Positions 23,912 to 33,557 of a DNA stretch of 64,000 bases are shown piece by piece. The DNA is from Roseibium hamelinense (lineage in GTDB: Bacteria > Pseudomonadota > Alphaproteobacteria > Rhizobiales > Stappiaceae). The position numbers and the translations under genes were made by a program. The stretch lies in the NCBI RefSeq assembly GCF_007830545.1, contig NZ_VLLF01000004.1, positions 1-64,000 on the forward strand, written 5' to 3'. The notes under the pieces were generated by a model. The model searched no databases, was not told the origin of the DNA, and saw nothing but the letters and a program-made list of their open reading frames with translations. How positions within the stretch are numbered: position 1 is the first letter of the stretch; the number at the start of each line of letters is the position of its first letter.

Positions 23912-25251
23912 TGAGCGTCCGGGCCGCAACGAGCCTGCCGTCGCTGCAAGGTCCTGCGGCCTGGAACCGGATTTTGCCCGAGCCGGCACCTGCAGCGCCG
24001 CTTGGCCGCAATATCACCGCCGATATTGTGGTGATCGGCGCTGGCTTTGCGGGCCTGTCGGCAGCCAGGCGTTTGAAGCAAATTGATGCGTCATTGAGCG
24101 TTGTTGTGCTGGAGGCGGCCCGGATCGCCGACGGGTCAGCGGGCCGCAACTCTGGCTTCATGATCGATCTGCCGCACGAGTTGACCTCCGAAGACTATTC
24201 GGGGAGCGGTGACGACCGGGCGATGATTGCGCTCAATCGGCAGGCAATTGCCTTCGGCCGGGATGCCGTCGACGCCTATCAGATCAACCAGAACTATTTC
24301 GATCCCGCAGGCAAGGTCAACGGGGCCGCAAGCGCCGCTGCGGACGCGCACAACGCCAGTTATGCGCAGCATCTGGAGAGCCTTGGCGAGACCTATGAGA
24401 GGCTAGATCAGCAGCAGATGAGGGAGATGACCGGCAGCCGCCACTACCAGTCCGGACTTTACACGCCGGGAACAGTGATGCTGCAACCGGCCGGTTATAT
24501 CCGTGGATTGGCCTCTGGGCTTGCCCGGCAGGGCGTTGCGATCTTCGAGGAGACGCCGGCGCTGAGTTTTGAAAAACGCGGAACGGGCTGGCAGGTGACA
24601 ACGCCAGGCGCTACGGTTCAAACGGCCAAGATCATCCTCACGGTCAATGGCCACCTGGAAAGCTTCGGCTTTGAACGCGGACGGCTGATGCAGCTGTTCC
24701 TGTTTGCGGTTATGACGCCGGAATTGGAGCCAGATGCGCTGAAAAAGTTGGGCGGACAGCCGCGCTGGGGCATCACGCCATCCGATCCGATGGGCACGAC
24801 CTTGCGGCGAATAGACAGCGGGCAGGGTGGCAACCGGATCGTCACCCGGACCTGTGCGCTTTTAAAATCCGGCATGCGCGTGCAGGCGCACGCCGTTTAC
24901 CGGGCTGCAAATGTGATGCAACGGAAGTTCGACGCCCGTTTCCCTCAGCTCGCCGGGTTGAAAATGGAATATGCCTGGGCCGGGCATTTGTGCCTGTCCC
25001 TGAACAGCGTTTCCGTAATGCGGCAGGTGGAAGAGGGGGTCTATGCCGGCTGCGTCCAAAACGGTCTGGGTACGACGCGCGGCACGCTGACAGGCATCGG
25101 CGCAGCAGACCAGGCGCTTGGGATTTCCAGCCACGTCACCCGTTATTTTTCAAAGGATGCGCCGCCGGTAAAACTGCCGCCGCAACCCCTCAGGGATATT
25201 GGCGCAAACGCTGTTCTGCGCTGGAAGGAGTGGCGAGCATCTGCTGAATAG
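23911..25251 (+). CDS. FAD-dependent amine/amino-acid oxidoreductase (DAO family)
   Basis: The 446-residue protein has a dinucleotide-binding motif (DIVVIGAGFAGLSAARRL, residues about 38-55), a SAGRNSGFM FAD segment and a DAO-like substrate domain. It resembles gamma-glutamylputrescine oxidase-like proteins; D-hydroxyproline oxidase-type function is possible from the operon (GntR, DapA-like lyase, aldehyde dehydrogenase). The reaction would oxidise a C-N bond to an imine. It ends 15 bases from a convergent permease gene. Confidence 0.83.
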   Translation: MSVRAATSLPSLQGPAAWNRILPEPAPAAPLGRNITADIVVIGAGFAGLSAARRLKQIDASLSVVVLEAARIADGSAGRNSGFMIDLPHELTSEDYSGSGDDRAMIALNRQAIAFGRDAVDAYQINQNYFDPAGKVNGAASAAADAHNASYAQHLESLGETYERLDQQQMREMTGSRHYQSGLYTPGTVMLQPAGYIRGLASGLARQGVAIFEETPALSFEKRGTGWQVTTPGATVQTAKIILTVNGHLESFGFERGRLMQLFLFAVMTPELEPDALKKLGGQPRWGITPSDPMGTTLRRIDSGQGGNRIVTRTCALLKSGMRVQAHAVYRAANVMQRKFDARFPQLAGLKMEYAWAGHLCLSLNSVSVMRQVEEGVYAGCVQNGLGTTRGTLTGIGAADQALGISSHVTRYFSKDAPPVKLPPQPLRDIGANAVLRWKEWRASAE

Positions 25252-25266
25252 GCAGCGCTGACGGGG

Positions 25267-26292
25267 CTAGACAATCCAGTCGAAGGCATAACCTGCCAGG
25301 AGCGATCCAGTTACCGCCAGCGCGAGATACAGTCCGAACGGCCGCAGCTTTAGAACGGGAAAGATCGCAAGTGCGCCCCAGATGCTGACGGTCCCTCCCG
25401 AAACCAGGAAAGCCATGGCCGCACCCTGCGACATGCCGTTGTCGAGAAGACCGCGAGTCAGCGGAAGGGCTGCGTATCCGTCGATATAGGCAGGCGCGCC
25501 GACAAAAACCGCCGCCGGGATCGCCCACCACTTGTCGGGACCGACATAGTGGGCCAGCGATCCGGGGGTTAGCGCTGCGTTCAGGGCATATTCGGCGAAA
25601 AAGGCCGGACCCAAGCAGATCAGAATAAGTTTCGTCGTTGCAGCCGCCTGCCTCATAAAGCTAGCCCGCCGACCAGCGTGTTCCCATATGCGCGGATTGA
25701 ACGAGGCGGGTCCACAGCATGATGGCGCGCTCAGGTCCATGGTCAGCCGGTTGGGCCGTAGCACGGCCTGCCCGCCGCCGGACGGACCCCATACGGCCGT
25801 TAACGCGCCGCCGAACAGCCCGAGACCGAAGGCGGCCACTGTTTTGCCCACGGCAAAGGCAATGCCCAATGTCGCAGCGGTTGTCGCAAGCATTGCAGGA
25901 TCGGTGATCGGGGAGGACAGCCAGAACGCCATCACCGGAGCGAACGGAACTCCCGCAGCAAGCAAGCCGGCCATCAATGGCAACACCGTCACGCCGCACA
26001 CCGGCGTGACCGCGCCAAGGGCGGAAGCCGCAATCACCGATGTCAGAACACGGCCCTGAAAAGCGCTTCGGATCAACCGGTCGGCGCCACTCGACATGAT
26101 CCAGGCTGTAATCAGAATGCCGGGAATGACGAGTGGCGCAACGTCGATCAGGCCCTGCACGGAGAAAAGCAGGCCGGAAAACATGAAGGTCGGCCACAGC
26201 GCGATCACTACAGCGCCGACCGCAAGGCAGCCGGCCAATAGTAAGATTCTAAGGTTCCGGGCCGGTGCATGCGGGGCTGCGGGCTGTGTCAT
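25267..26292 (-). CDS. Predicted permease, DUF318/ArsP-like
   Basis: The 341-residue protein has about eight to ten hydrophobic segments. The internal duplicated pattern with TPVCGVTVLPLMAGLLAAG in the first half and GAPAYIDGYAALPL in the second is characteristic of the COG0701 permease family, some of which export trivalent organoarsenicals. A short central loop holds Cys-Cys (SAPSCCGP). The ATG with GGAGAAAG upstream is preferred over a start 7 codons earlier. Substrate unknown. It is divergent from a LysR regulator, which may control it. Confidence 0.75.
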   Translation of the reverse strand: MTQPAAPHAPARNLRILLLAGCLAVGAVVIALWPTFMFSGLLFSVQGLIDVAPLVIPGILITAWIMSSGADRLIRSAFQGRVLTSVIAASALGAVTPVCGVTVLPLMAGLLAAGVPFAPVMAFWLSSPITDPAMLATTAATLGIAFAVGKTVAAFGLGLFGGALTAVWGPSGGGQAVLRPNRLTMDLSAPSCCGPASFNPRIWEHAGRRASFMRQAAATTKLILICLGPAFFAEYALNAALTPGSLAHYVGPDKWWAIPAAVFVGAPAYIDGYAALPLTRGLLDNGMSQGAAMAFLVSGGTVSIWGALAIFPVLKLRPFGLYLALAVTGSLLAGYAFDWIV

Positions 26293-26374
26293 GCGTCTTT
26301 CTCCAAGGTGCACGTGGGGGCAGGTGACAGGATAGGCGCAGTTGCGTTATAGGATTATCGAATATTTTGGATTT

Positions 26375-26384
26375 CAGATATCTG
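26375..26384. promoter_or_regulatory. Short palindrome between the permease and LysR genes
   Basis: CAGATATCTG is a perfect 10-bp palindrome 8 bases before the LysR start codon, in an AT-rich 100-base divergent intergenic region. It could be part of the regulator's own binding site. Evidence is position only. Confidence 0.3.
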
Positions 26385-26392
26385 GATTTTGA

Positions 26393-27262
26393 ATGGCTGC
26401 CCTTGAGAGTGACCTGTTGCGGACGTTTCTTGCTGTCGCCGAGACCCGCAGCGTCACCGACGGAGCGCTCCGCATCGGGCGGTCGCAGTCGGCCACGAGC
26501 ATGCAAATCAAACGCTTGGAAGAAGTTTTGGGACAGCCAGTGTTTGAGCGCACCGGGCGCGGTGTCCGGCTAACGGATGCCGGTACACGGCTTGTGCTGG
26601 TGGCGCAGGATGTTCTCGCCCGTTTGGATGCGGCCTACCGGGACATCACGTCAGACGCGCTTGGGGGAAAACTGCGGCTGGGAATTCCGGACGATCATGG
26701 CCGGGCCCGGCTGGCCGGCATTGTCGCGGCCTTCGCCCAATCGCATCCGAAAGTGGAGCTGGAGGTAAACTGTTCCCTCAGTATCGCCTTTCCCAGTCTC
26801 CTGGATCAGGCCCGGCTCGATCTTGCGGTCCATGAGGTTGCCGAACCGTCCAGCAGCGAGGAGGTGATTTTTGAGGATCCGACCGTTTGGGCCGGTGTCG
26901 CCCACGTAGACTTATGGACACGAGACCCTGTTCCGGTTGCGCTGTTCGATCAGGCTTGCTGGTGGCGGGAGGCTGCCGTCCGGTCGCTGACCCAGGCGGG
27001 CCGACGGTTCCAGGTTGTTTACTCCAGTCAAAGCGTTGAAGGGATCAAGGCGGCGGTGGCGGCAGGCGTTGCCATCGGGCTTTTGGGGCGGTCCTCGATT
27101 GACGTGCCGCTGAAAGTCCTTGGCCCAGAAGCCGGGCTCGGTCCAACGCCCGTGTCGCATTTGGTCATGGGAACACGCGCGGGCCAAATGTCTGATGCAG
27201 CCCGTGCCATGAAACAGGCCATCCGAACCGCATTTCAGCGCGAGGATCCGGCCGGAGTATGA
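26393..27262 (+). CDS. LysR-family transcriptional regulator
   Basis: The 289-residue protein has the N-terminal HTH (residues about 5-62; LLRTFLAVAETRSVTDGALR, SQSATSMQIKRLEEVLGQPV) and a C-terminal periplasmic-binding-like effector domain (GKLRLGIPDD at about 92 onward). It is divergent from the DUF318 permease gene, the classic layout for a LysR regulator and its target, and convergent with the binding-protein gene at 27285. The effector is unknown. Confidence 0.92.
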   Translation: MAALESDLLRTFLAVAETRSVTDGALRIGRSQSATSMQIKRLEEVLGQPVFERTGRGVRLTDAGTRLVLVAQDVLARLDAAYRDITSDALGGKLRLGIPDDHGRARLAGIVAAFAQSHPKVELEVNCSLSIAFPSLLDQARLDLAVHEVAEPSSSEEVIFEDPTVWAGVAHVDLWTRDPVPVALFDQACWWREAAVRSLTQAGRRFQVVYSSQSVEGIKAAVAAGVAIGLLGRSSIDVPLKVLGPEAGLGPTPVSHLVMGTRAGQMSDAARAMKQAIRTAFQREDPAGV

Positions 27263-27284
27263 TAACCCCGGCCGTCCGTGAGTC

Positions 27285-28853
27285 TTATGCGAAAGACCAG
27301 CGCTCCATCCAGCGCTCGCCGTCCACATCGTAGTTCGAGGCCATTTCACCGTGCACGATCTTGTCCGAGTTGGCGAAGACATAGTTTGCGAACATCGGCA
27401 GCACCGTTCCGCCGTCCATCGTAACCAATTCCTGCATCTCGAAATACATCGCCCGGCGCTTTTCTTCGTCGAGTTCTGCGCGGGCAGCCACCAGCAGCTC
27501 GTTGAAGCGTGCGTTCGACCATTTCGTTTCATTCCAGGCCGCCCCTTCGGCATAGGCGGTTGAAAAGATCTGGTCTTCTGTCGGGCGTCCGCCCCAATAG
27601 ACCGCACAGAATGGGTGCTTCAACCAGACATCCGCCCAGTAGCCATCATTGGGAACGCGGTTCACCTCGATGTTGAGACCGGCTGCCTTGGCCGAATCCT
27701 GATAAAGCACAGCCGTGTCAACAGCGCCGGGGAAGGCTGCATCCGCTGCGGACAGCGTTACGGAAAGTCCGTCCAGCCCGGCTTCCTTGAGGTGGAACTT
27801 GGCTTTGTCGGGATCAAACGGAATTTGCGGCAGGTCTGGATTGTGGAACCGGTAGCTCGGTCCGATCGGGTTGTCGTTGCCGACCGTGCCGTGGCCGAAC
27901 AGGATTTTCTCGACAATGTCTTCCCGGTTGATCGCGTGCTTGAGCGCCTGGCGCACGTTCACGTCGTTAAACGGCGCCGTGTTGGTGTGTGCCGCAAAAG
28001 TATAGTACTGCGGTCCGGCCAGGGAGTTGATCTTGATGCCGGGCCGGCGGCCAAGCAGACCGACCGTTTTAAGGTCGAGCTTGTCGATCGAGTGAACCTG
28101 CCCGGACACAAGCGCCGTGGTCCTGGCGTTCAGATCGACCACCGACAGCATTTCCACGGCCTCGAAAAAGCCGCGTTGATCGTTCCAGTCATCGGTGTGG
28201 CGTTCAAAGCGGGCAACGACACCCGGATCGAATTCGACCAGTTTGTAAGGGCCGCAGCCGTCCTCTGCCTGCCAGTCCACCTTGCCGTCCTTTGCTGGGA
28301 GAATGGCAAGATGGTAGTCGGTGAAGACGAATGGGAAGTCCGCATTGCCGCTTTCTAGATCGAAAACGACCGTGTCATCGCCTTCCGTTCGGATCTCTGT
28401 GATGCCGGCTACAAGCGGTGCCGCCGCCGACGTGGTGTCGTCGCCGCGGTGGTGGTTGATCGACACCACGATGTCTTCGAGGGTCAGCGGTTTGCCGGAA
28501 TGAAATACCACGCCGTTGCGAATCTTGAAACGCCAGGATTTGGCGTCGGGACTGGCCTCCCAACTCTCGGCGAGCGAGGGCTCCAGCGAGCCGTCCGTCG
28601 CAACACCGGTCAAAAATCCGTGCATGCCGTAGGAAAGCGCCACTGTAAAGCCATTGATGAATGTGCCCGGATCGAGCGAGTCGTTTGTTTGGCCGTGGCC
28701 CTTTGCGACCTTGATTGTCCCGCCGCGCTGTTGGGCACGCGCTGGGCGCAAGCCAATTCCGGTCGCAGCAAGGCCCGTCAATGCGGCGCCGCCGGCCAGC
28801 AACGTCCGGCGCGACAGCCCGTTCCCGCGCGTTAAATTCCCTGTCGTTTTCAT
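27285..28853 (-). CDS. Peptide/opine-type ABC transporter substrate-binding protein, Tat-exported
   Basis: The 522-residue protein begins with a twin-arginine signal (SRRTLLAGG, Arg15-Arg16; cleavage expected after ARA at residue 40). The mature part has the SBP family 5 layout (LAESWEASPDAKSWRFKIRNGVVFHSGKPL, NVRQALKHAINREDIVEKI, NDNPIGP). Such proteins deliver peptides, opines or other bulky amines to Dpp/Opp-type permeases. No permease or ATPase genes accompany it here, so it must share or lack its partners. It is the last gene of the minus-strand mttB operon, 207 bases after the previous gene. Confidence 0.88.
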   Translation of the reverse strand: MKTTGNLTRGNGLSRRTLLAGGAALTGLAATGIGLRPARAQQRGGTIKVAKGHGQTNDSLDPGTFINGFTVALSYGMHGFLTGVATDGSLEPSLAESWEASPDAKSWRFKIRNGVVFHSGKPLTLEDIVVSINHHRGDDTTSAAAPLVAGITEIRTEGDDTVVFDLESGNADFPFVFTDYHLAILPAKDGKVDWQAEDGCGPYKLVEFDPGVVARFERHTDDWNDQRGFFEAVEMLSVVDLNARTTALVSGQVHSIDKLDLKTVGLLGRRPGIKINSLAGPQYYTFAAHTNTAPFNDVNVRQALKHAINREDIVEKILFGHGTVGNDNPIGPSYRFHNPDLPQIPFDPDKAKFHLKEAGLDGLSVTLSAADAAFPGAVDTAVLYQDSAKAAGLNIEVNRVPNDGYWADVWLKHPFCAVYWGGRPTEDQIFSTAYAEGAAWNETKWSNARFNELLVAARAELDEEKRRAMYFEMQELVTMDGGTVLPMFANYVFANSDKIVHGEMASNYDVDGERWMERWSFA

Positions 28854-29060
28854 GATGTTCGTCCTGTTCCCCATTGGTATGGGGTTGATCATAGCACCAC
28901 CTGCGCGCCTTGCAGCGGGTTTATCATGACGCACCCCGAATTTTGGAAACCGGATGGTACCTCGGCACGTCCTAGCGCATTTCGAATGCAGACCTGTTAT
29001 CTGCTCGTCAAAGGGCGATCTCAACGGGGGCAGTGCCGTTTCAGGTCAAGTGGATTGAGG

Positions 29061-29795
29061 TCACGGCAAGCTGAGGCGTGCCATACGCCCGCCATCGACC
29101 GTGAACACCTGGCCCGTTACAAACCCGCTCTCTTCGGCGGCAAGGAAGGCCACGAGTGCTGCGACCTCGTCCAGTGTGCCGGTCCGACCGAGTGGATGGA
29201 TTCTGTCAACATTCCGCCGGAACCGCTCCGGATCAGACATACTCTCGATAAAATTGTTGTTGAGATCCGTGTCGATCCAGCCTGGTGCAACGGCATTGCA
29301 GCGGATTCCGTCTTTGCCATGATCAACGGCAACAGCACGGGTCAGCCCGTGCAATCCGGCTTTCGAAGCACAATAGGCGGCATGTTTCGGGTTGCTGCCC
29401 AGTGCTTCGATCGAGCCGGTATTGACGATTGCGCCGCGCGCCTCCTTTAAATACGGCAGCGCGTTTTTGATCATCAGAAACGGGGCGGTCAAATTGATGG
29501 CAAGGCTCCGCTGCCAGGCGGCAAGGTCCATGGTCTCTATCGCAGCTTCTTCCATGCGGCCGGCGTTATTGATCAGAACATCAAGGCGCCCGGTGCGGGC
29601 TGCCACGTGCGCAACCACCTTTGCAGGAACCTCCGGATCGGCAAAATCAGCGGTAATGCCCTCAAACTCCGCATCCGGCCCGCGCTGAGCTGTAAACACA
29701 TGCGCCCCCTCACTGGCGAGCCGGCGCGCGATTGCCTGGCCGATTCCGCTGCGCCCGCCCGTAACCAGAACGACTTTGTCTTCAAAGCGCCTCAT
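29061..29795 (-). CDS. SDR-family oxidoreductase
   Basis: This 244-residue classical SDR has [12 protein letters not shown], the catalytic Ser in NTGSIEALG and YCASK. Its start overlaps the preceding SDR stop as ATGA, so both are made together. The final [17 protein letters not shown] is typical of the family. In this operon it probably interconverts a hydroxyl and a keto group on an intermediate. I cannot recognise a specific substrate. Confidence 0.87.
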   Translation of the reverse strand: MRRFEDKVVLVTGGRSGIGQAIARRLASEGAHVFTAQRGPDAEFEGITADFADPEVPAKVVAHVAARTGRLDVLINNAGRMEEAAIETMDLAAWQRSLAINLTAPFLMIKNALPYLKEARGAIVNTGSIEALGSNPKHAAYCASKAGLHGLTRAVAVDHGKDGIRCNAVAPGWIDTDLNNNFIESMSDPERFRRNVDRIHPLGRTGTLDEVAALVAFLAAEESGFVTGQVFTVDGGRMARLSLP

Positions 29796-30523
29796 CCGAC
29801 CGGTTTCCCGCCATTGACCTCGACTAGTGCGCCGCACATGTAGCGGGCAGCGTCGGACGCCAGGAACAACACGACCTCTGCAATGTCCTGCGCGGTGGCA
29901 ACGCGTCCGAGCGGGACGGTCTTGCCCAATTCTTCAATGGCTGTTTCCGGATCAAAGCCGCGCTTTTGAAATCCGGTGCGCAGCATCGGCGTGTCGACTT
30001 CGTTTGGGCATACCGCATTGATGCGGATGTTTTGGTGCGCATGGTCCCGTCCCATGCACTGGGTGAGGGACGCAACGGCGGCCTTTGTCATGCAATATAC
30101 CGCATGATTGGGCCCGGGATGCACGCCCCAGCAAGAGGCCGTGTTGACAATCGCGCCGCCGCCAGCGTCTGCCAGGATCGGAATACTCGCCCGGCAGATC
30201 CGGAACGGCGCCTCGACGTTCACACCCAAGGAGAGTGCCAGGTCAGCATCACTTGTCTCCGTGATCGGGCCCCGGGTGATAACGCCGGCGTTATTGATGA
30301 TGATGTCGAGGCCGCCCAGAGCGTCAGCGGCAGCCCGCGGCAAGCCGTCTGCATAGGCTTGCTCCCGCAGGTCGCCTGACAGGATCGCTTCCGCTTCGAT
30401 GGCCAAGCAATCCCTGTCGGCGGCAGCAACCCTCGCGCCTTCTGCGCGCAGCAGGGCGCAAATTATCTGACCAATCCCCCCAGCAGCGCCTGTCACAAGA
30501 GCTTTTTTACCTGAAAATCGCAT
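29792..30523 (-). CDS. SDR-family oxidoreductase
   Basis: The 243-residue SDR has [12 protein letters not shown], the Ser in [11 protein letters not shown] and YCMTK. The ATG is chosen for the CGGAGAC site 6 bases upstream; it lies 25 bases after the enolase-superfamily gene. It is a different subgroup from its partner encoded next, so the pair is not a recent duplication. Function is probably NAD(P)-dependent dehydrogenation in the same pathway as the neighbouring epimerase/dehydratase-like enzyme. Confidence 0.87.
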   Translation of the reverse strand: MRFSGKKALVTGAAGGIGQIICALLRAEGARVAAADRDCLAIEAEAILSGDLREQAYADGLPRAAADALGGLDIIINNAGVITRGPITETSDADLALSLGVNVEAPFRICRASIPILADAGGGAIVNTASCWGVHPGPNHAVYCMTKAAVASLTQCMGRDHAHQNIRINAVCPNEVDTPMLRTGFQKRGFDPETAIEELGKTVPLGRVATAQDIAEVVLFLASDAARYMCGALVEVNGGKPVG

Positions 30524-30548
30524 AATGTCTCCGATTGGTCCAAACGGC

Positions 30549-31652
30549 CTAGAAGGACGCGACCGGCGCCCCGAACAGGTCTTCATCAGGGACCACACCG
30601 AGGCCGGGTCCGTCCGGGACTTTCAAATGGCCATCAACGATACTGACCGGGTTCCGGCTGTCATAGTTGCCTTCAATGAAAGGCTGGGCGACCCAGACAC
30701 CTTCGAGAAATTTCGGGTGCACCGTTGCCGCGATCTGAACGCAGGCCGCGGCGATAATGTCACCGCCCCAGCTGTCATCGCAGGTGTGGGGCAGGGCTGC
30801 CGCTTCGCAAATGTCGCGGAACACGGACATGGGTTGCAACCCGCCAATCCGTGTCAGTTTCATGCCGAAGCCGTCGCAGATCCCGTCGCCGATGGCGCGC
30901 ACCACTGCGGAAATATCGGTCGCTGATTCATCCAGATAGACCCCGTGTCCCAACTGGTGGCGGATGCGGGCGATCTCTTCGATCGTGTTGCAGGGTTGTT
31001 CCAGAACGATCGGAATGTCGAGACAGGAGCGGCTCACACGCAACGCCTCCTGTGATGTCCAGCCCCGGTTACCGTCGGCGACCAGGCGCATCCTTGTGCC
31101 GACCGTCTCCCAAACCTTGCGGATCGTCTCAATGTCTAGATCGACTGCGCGGCCGCCGACCTTGATCTGCATGCGTTTGAAGCCCTGGTCTGCCTTGTCC
31201 TTGGCAATGCGGGCAATGTCCTCCGGAGAGCCGACGCCCGAGGCGAAATAGGAGGGCACTTTGCCGGTCATTGCCCCGCCCAGAAGGTCGGCAACACAGA
31301 GCCCTGTGCGTTTCCCAAGAAGATCATGGGCGGCAATGTCGAAGGCGGCCTTTGCATAGGCATGGCCGTTCAGTCGCTTGTCCATCAGCCGTTGAAAAGC
31401 GCGCAGACCGGTTATGTCTGCGCCGATCAGACCGGGTGCGATTTCCTTGATTGCCGCCAGCGCTCCGGCCGCGTGCGCGGGCGCGTAAACGGGACCTACC
31501 GGGCAGGTCTCTCCCCAGCCTGCAGTGCCGGTCTCGTCGATGATCTTGACCAATGTGGTTTGAAGCTCGTGCACAACGGTCGAGGCCATGACGTATGGTC
31601 CGTCCTTGACCGGCAAGGCGTGGCTATAGACGTGGATTTCAGAAACGCGCAT
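30549..31652 (-). CDS. Enolase-superfamily (MR/MLE) enzyme resembling 4-hydroxyproline betaine 2-epimerase (HpbD)
   Basis: The 367-residue protein has an N-terminal capping domain and a C-terminal barrel with metal ligands D193 (VADGNRG), E218 (VLEQP) and D241 (LDES). Candidate acid/base lysines are K164 (MQIKVGG) and K265 ([11 protein letters not shown]). [24 protein letters not shown] and [13 protein letters not shown] match my memory of the hydroxyproline-betaine epimerase/cis-3-hydroxyproline dehydratase subgroup, in which two opposed Lys support 1,1-proton transfer. Adjacent genes encode an MttB-type methyltransferase and SDRs, which supports a quaternary-amine substrate. A sugar-acid dehydratase remains possible. 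Confidence 0.78.
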   Translation of the reverse strand: MRVSEIHVYSHALPVKDGPYVMASTVVHELQTTLVKIIDETGTAGWGETCPVGPVYAPAHAAGALAAIKEIAPGLIGADITGLRAFQRLMDKRLNGHAYAKAAFDIAAHDLLGKRTGLCVADLLGGAMTGKVPSYFASGVGSPEDIARIAKDKADQGFKRMQIKVGGRAVDLDIETIRKVWETVGTRMRLVADGNRGWTSQEALRVSRSCLDIPIVLEQPCNTIEEIARIRHQLGHGVYLDESATDISAVVRAIGDGICDGFGMKLTRIGGLQPMSVFRDICEAAALPHTCDDSWGGDIIAAACVQIAATVHPKFLEGVWVAQPFIEGNYDSRNPVSIVDGHLKVPDGPGLGVVPDEDLFGAPVASF

Positions 31653-31717
31653 GGCGGAGTGCCTTTAAAAAGCAGCTGCACCGGACAAAGATACCTGGCG
31701 CCGCCGAGGCAGGGGAG

Positions 31718-33265
31718 TCAGTGATCCTGGTTCAGGGCATCGGCCGCCGGGATCTCGCGTTCTCGACGGGCGATGTAGTCGAGCAAGGCTTCGTTCTTTA
31801 CCTCATCCAGCTTGGGTTCTTGGTATTCGGACAGCAGTTTGTGCGCTTGGGCGAGCGCTCGTTCGGTAATCTCTGTGCCGCCTTCCGCCTTCCATTGTTC
31901 GATAGAGTTGTTGTCGAACATTTCTGGCATGAAAAAAGCGCGCTGGAAGTTTTCTTGAGTGTGCGGGTGGCCAAGATAGTGCCCACCCGGCCCAACATCG
32001 CGCACAGCGGCAAGACCTTCATCGAAATCGTCCCAGCGAGGCCCTTCTGCCATCCGGTAGACCATGGCGCATTGCTCGGCATCGACAATGAATTTGGCGA
32101 TGGAGCAGTGCATGCCCGCCTCGTTCCAGCCGGCGGCGTGCCAGATGTAGTTCGCTCCGGCGTGAATGACGGCACTCAACGTAGCTGCGCTTTCATAGCC
32201 CGCTTGCGCGTCGAAGGTCTTTGCGCCGCCGAGCGAACCGGAGGTGCGCCAGGGGATGTTATAAAAGCGCGCCAATTGCCCGATCATGAAGTTCATTAGG
32301 CTGATTTCCGGCGTACCGGCCATAGGCGCGCCGGAGCGCATGGAGACAGTCGACAGGTAGTGGCCATAAATCGCCGGCGCGCCCGTGCGGATCACCTGGG
32401 TGTAGGCAAGGGCGCTCAAGGCCTCGGCATTCAGCTGCGCGACGGCCGGAACCACAGAGGCCGGCGTGTTGGCCCCGCCCAGAACAAATGGCGAGCACAG
32501 CACTGGCTGATTGCGTTTTGAGAACGCGCGCATGGCGCCCAGCATGGTTTCGTCCCACACCAGCGGCGAGTTGCCGTTGCAGTTTCCAGTCGTCACCGGA
32601 TGGTCTTCCAGATAATCCTCGCCGAACAGTATGGCGCACATCTCCATCACGTCTTCGGCGTTCTTTGGGCTGGTGGTCATACCCATGAACGTTTTGTCCG
32701 AATGTTTCATCGACGAGTAGGTGATGCGCAGATGGCGGTGGCTGATGGGGTGATCGTAGGGTTCAACGATATGATGCGCGCTTGAGTGCAGCGCCGGCAG
32801 CATGTGGCTCAGTTTGTGAAATGTCGCCAGATCGTCCAGCGTTGGATTGCGCCGCACATTGTCCAGATCGCAGATGAACGGTGCTCCGGTCATCGGTACG
32901 AAGATGCTGTGATTTCCGCCGAGCGAGACATTCTTTGCCGGGTTGCGCGCGTGATAAGTGAAGCTGGACGGGATTGTCTTGATCAACTCGCGCACAAGGC
33001 CCCGGTCCAGATAGACCCGCTCGCCGTTCACCTTAGCGCCGGCCTTGCGCCAGTCTTCCAGCGCAATCTCGTCGCGGAAGACAATCCCGACGTCTTCCAG
33101 GATCGCCATGGACGCATCGTCCAGCTTGCGGACCTGTTCTTCATCAAGCGGCTCGCAAAGCGGCAGGTTGCGTGACAATCCGGGAAGCATTGTGTGATCG
33201 GGGGCGGTGCGGACAGCCCGCCGTCCGGCCCGCCCGCCGGTTCGCGCGCGCGCAGCTGCAGTCAT
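31718..33265 (-). CDS. MttB-family trimethylamine/betaine:corrinoid methyltransferase, non-pyrrolysine
   Basis: The 515-residue protein matches the MttB family along its length (LPLCEPLDEEQVRKLDDASM, VTTGNCNGNSPLVWDETML, TSGSLGGAKTFDAQAGYES). It is read through without an internal amber codon, so it belongs to the non-Pyl branch, whose characterised members demethylate glycine betaine, proline betaine or carnitine and pass the methyl group to a corrinoid protein. No corrinoid protein or reductive activase is in the window. A GGAG site precedes the ATG by 6 bases. First gene of the operon with the HpbD-like enzyme (65-base gap). Confidence 0.88.
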   Translation of the reverse strand: MTAAARARTGGRAGRRAVRTAPDHTMLPGLSRNLPLCEPLDEEQVRKLDDASMAILEDVGIVFRDEIALEDWRKAGAKVNGERVYLDRGLVRELIKTIPSSFTYHARNPAKNVSLGGNHSIFVPMTGAPFICDLDNVRRNPTLDDLATFHKLSHMLPALHSSAHHIVEPYDHPISHRHLRITYSSMKHSDKTFMGMTTSPKNAEDVMEMCAILFGEDYLEDHPVTTGNCNGNSPLVWDETMLGAMRAFSKRNQPVLCSPFVLGGANTPASVVPAVAQLNAEALSALAYTQVIRTGAPAIYGHYLSTVSMRSGAPMAGTPEISLMNFMIGQLARFYNIPWRTSGSLGGAKTFDAQAGYESAATLSAVIHAGANYIWHAAGWNEAGMHCSIAKFIVDAEQCAMVYRMAEGPRWDDFDEGLAAVRDVGPGGHYLGHPHTQENFQRAFFMPEMFDNNSIEQWKAEGGTEITERALAQAHKLLSEYQEPKLDEVKNEALLDYIARREREIPAADALNQDH

Positions 33266-33557
33266 TTCAAACTCCACATTCTGTTTGCTTGAGATGAGCT
33301 TGCGCGCGCTGCGGCTGCGCCGCGCGGCTGAAACCGAACCCGGCGTGCTTTTTCCGACATTCCTGAAACCACTGAACCGAAACGTATCGCGGTCAGGTGC
33401 TAACTTTGCCCTACTCGATAGATGAGGGACCTCTGGGTGGGATCAGTCGCTCGGCGGACAGTAATGATTTATTGCGGGATAGGGTCTTTTTTAGTGCAGC
33501 GGTGTTCCGAAGCCTGCAATCGATCTCGGAAACGCATGGCCGGCCCGCTTCAAACAG

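Noticed and set aside
33266-33557. A cobalamin riboswitch ahead of the MttB-family gene
   Set aside because: I looked for a B12 box on the coding strand because the enzyme should need a corrinoid partner, but found no convincing GCCACTG-type core.
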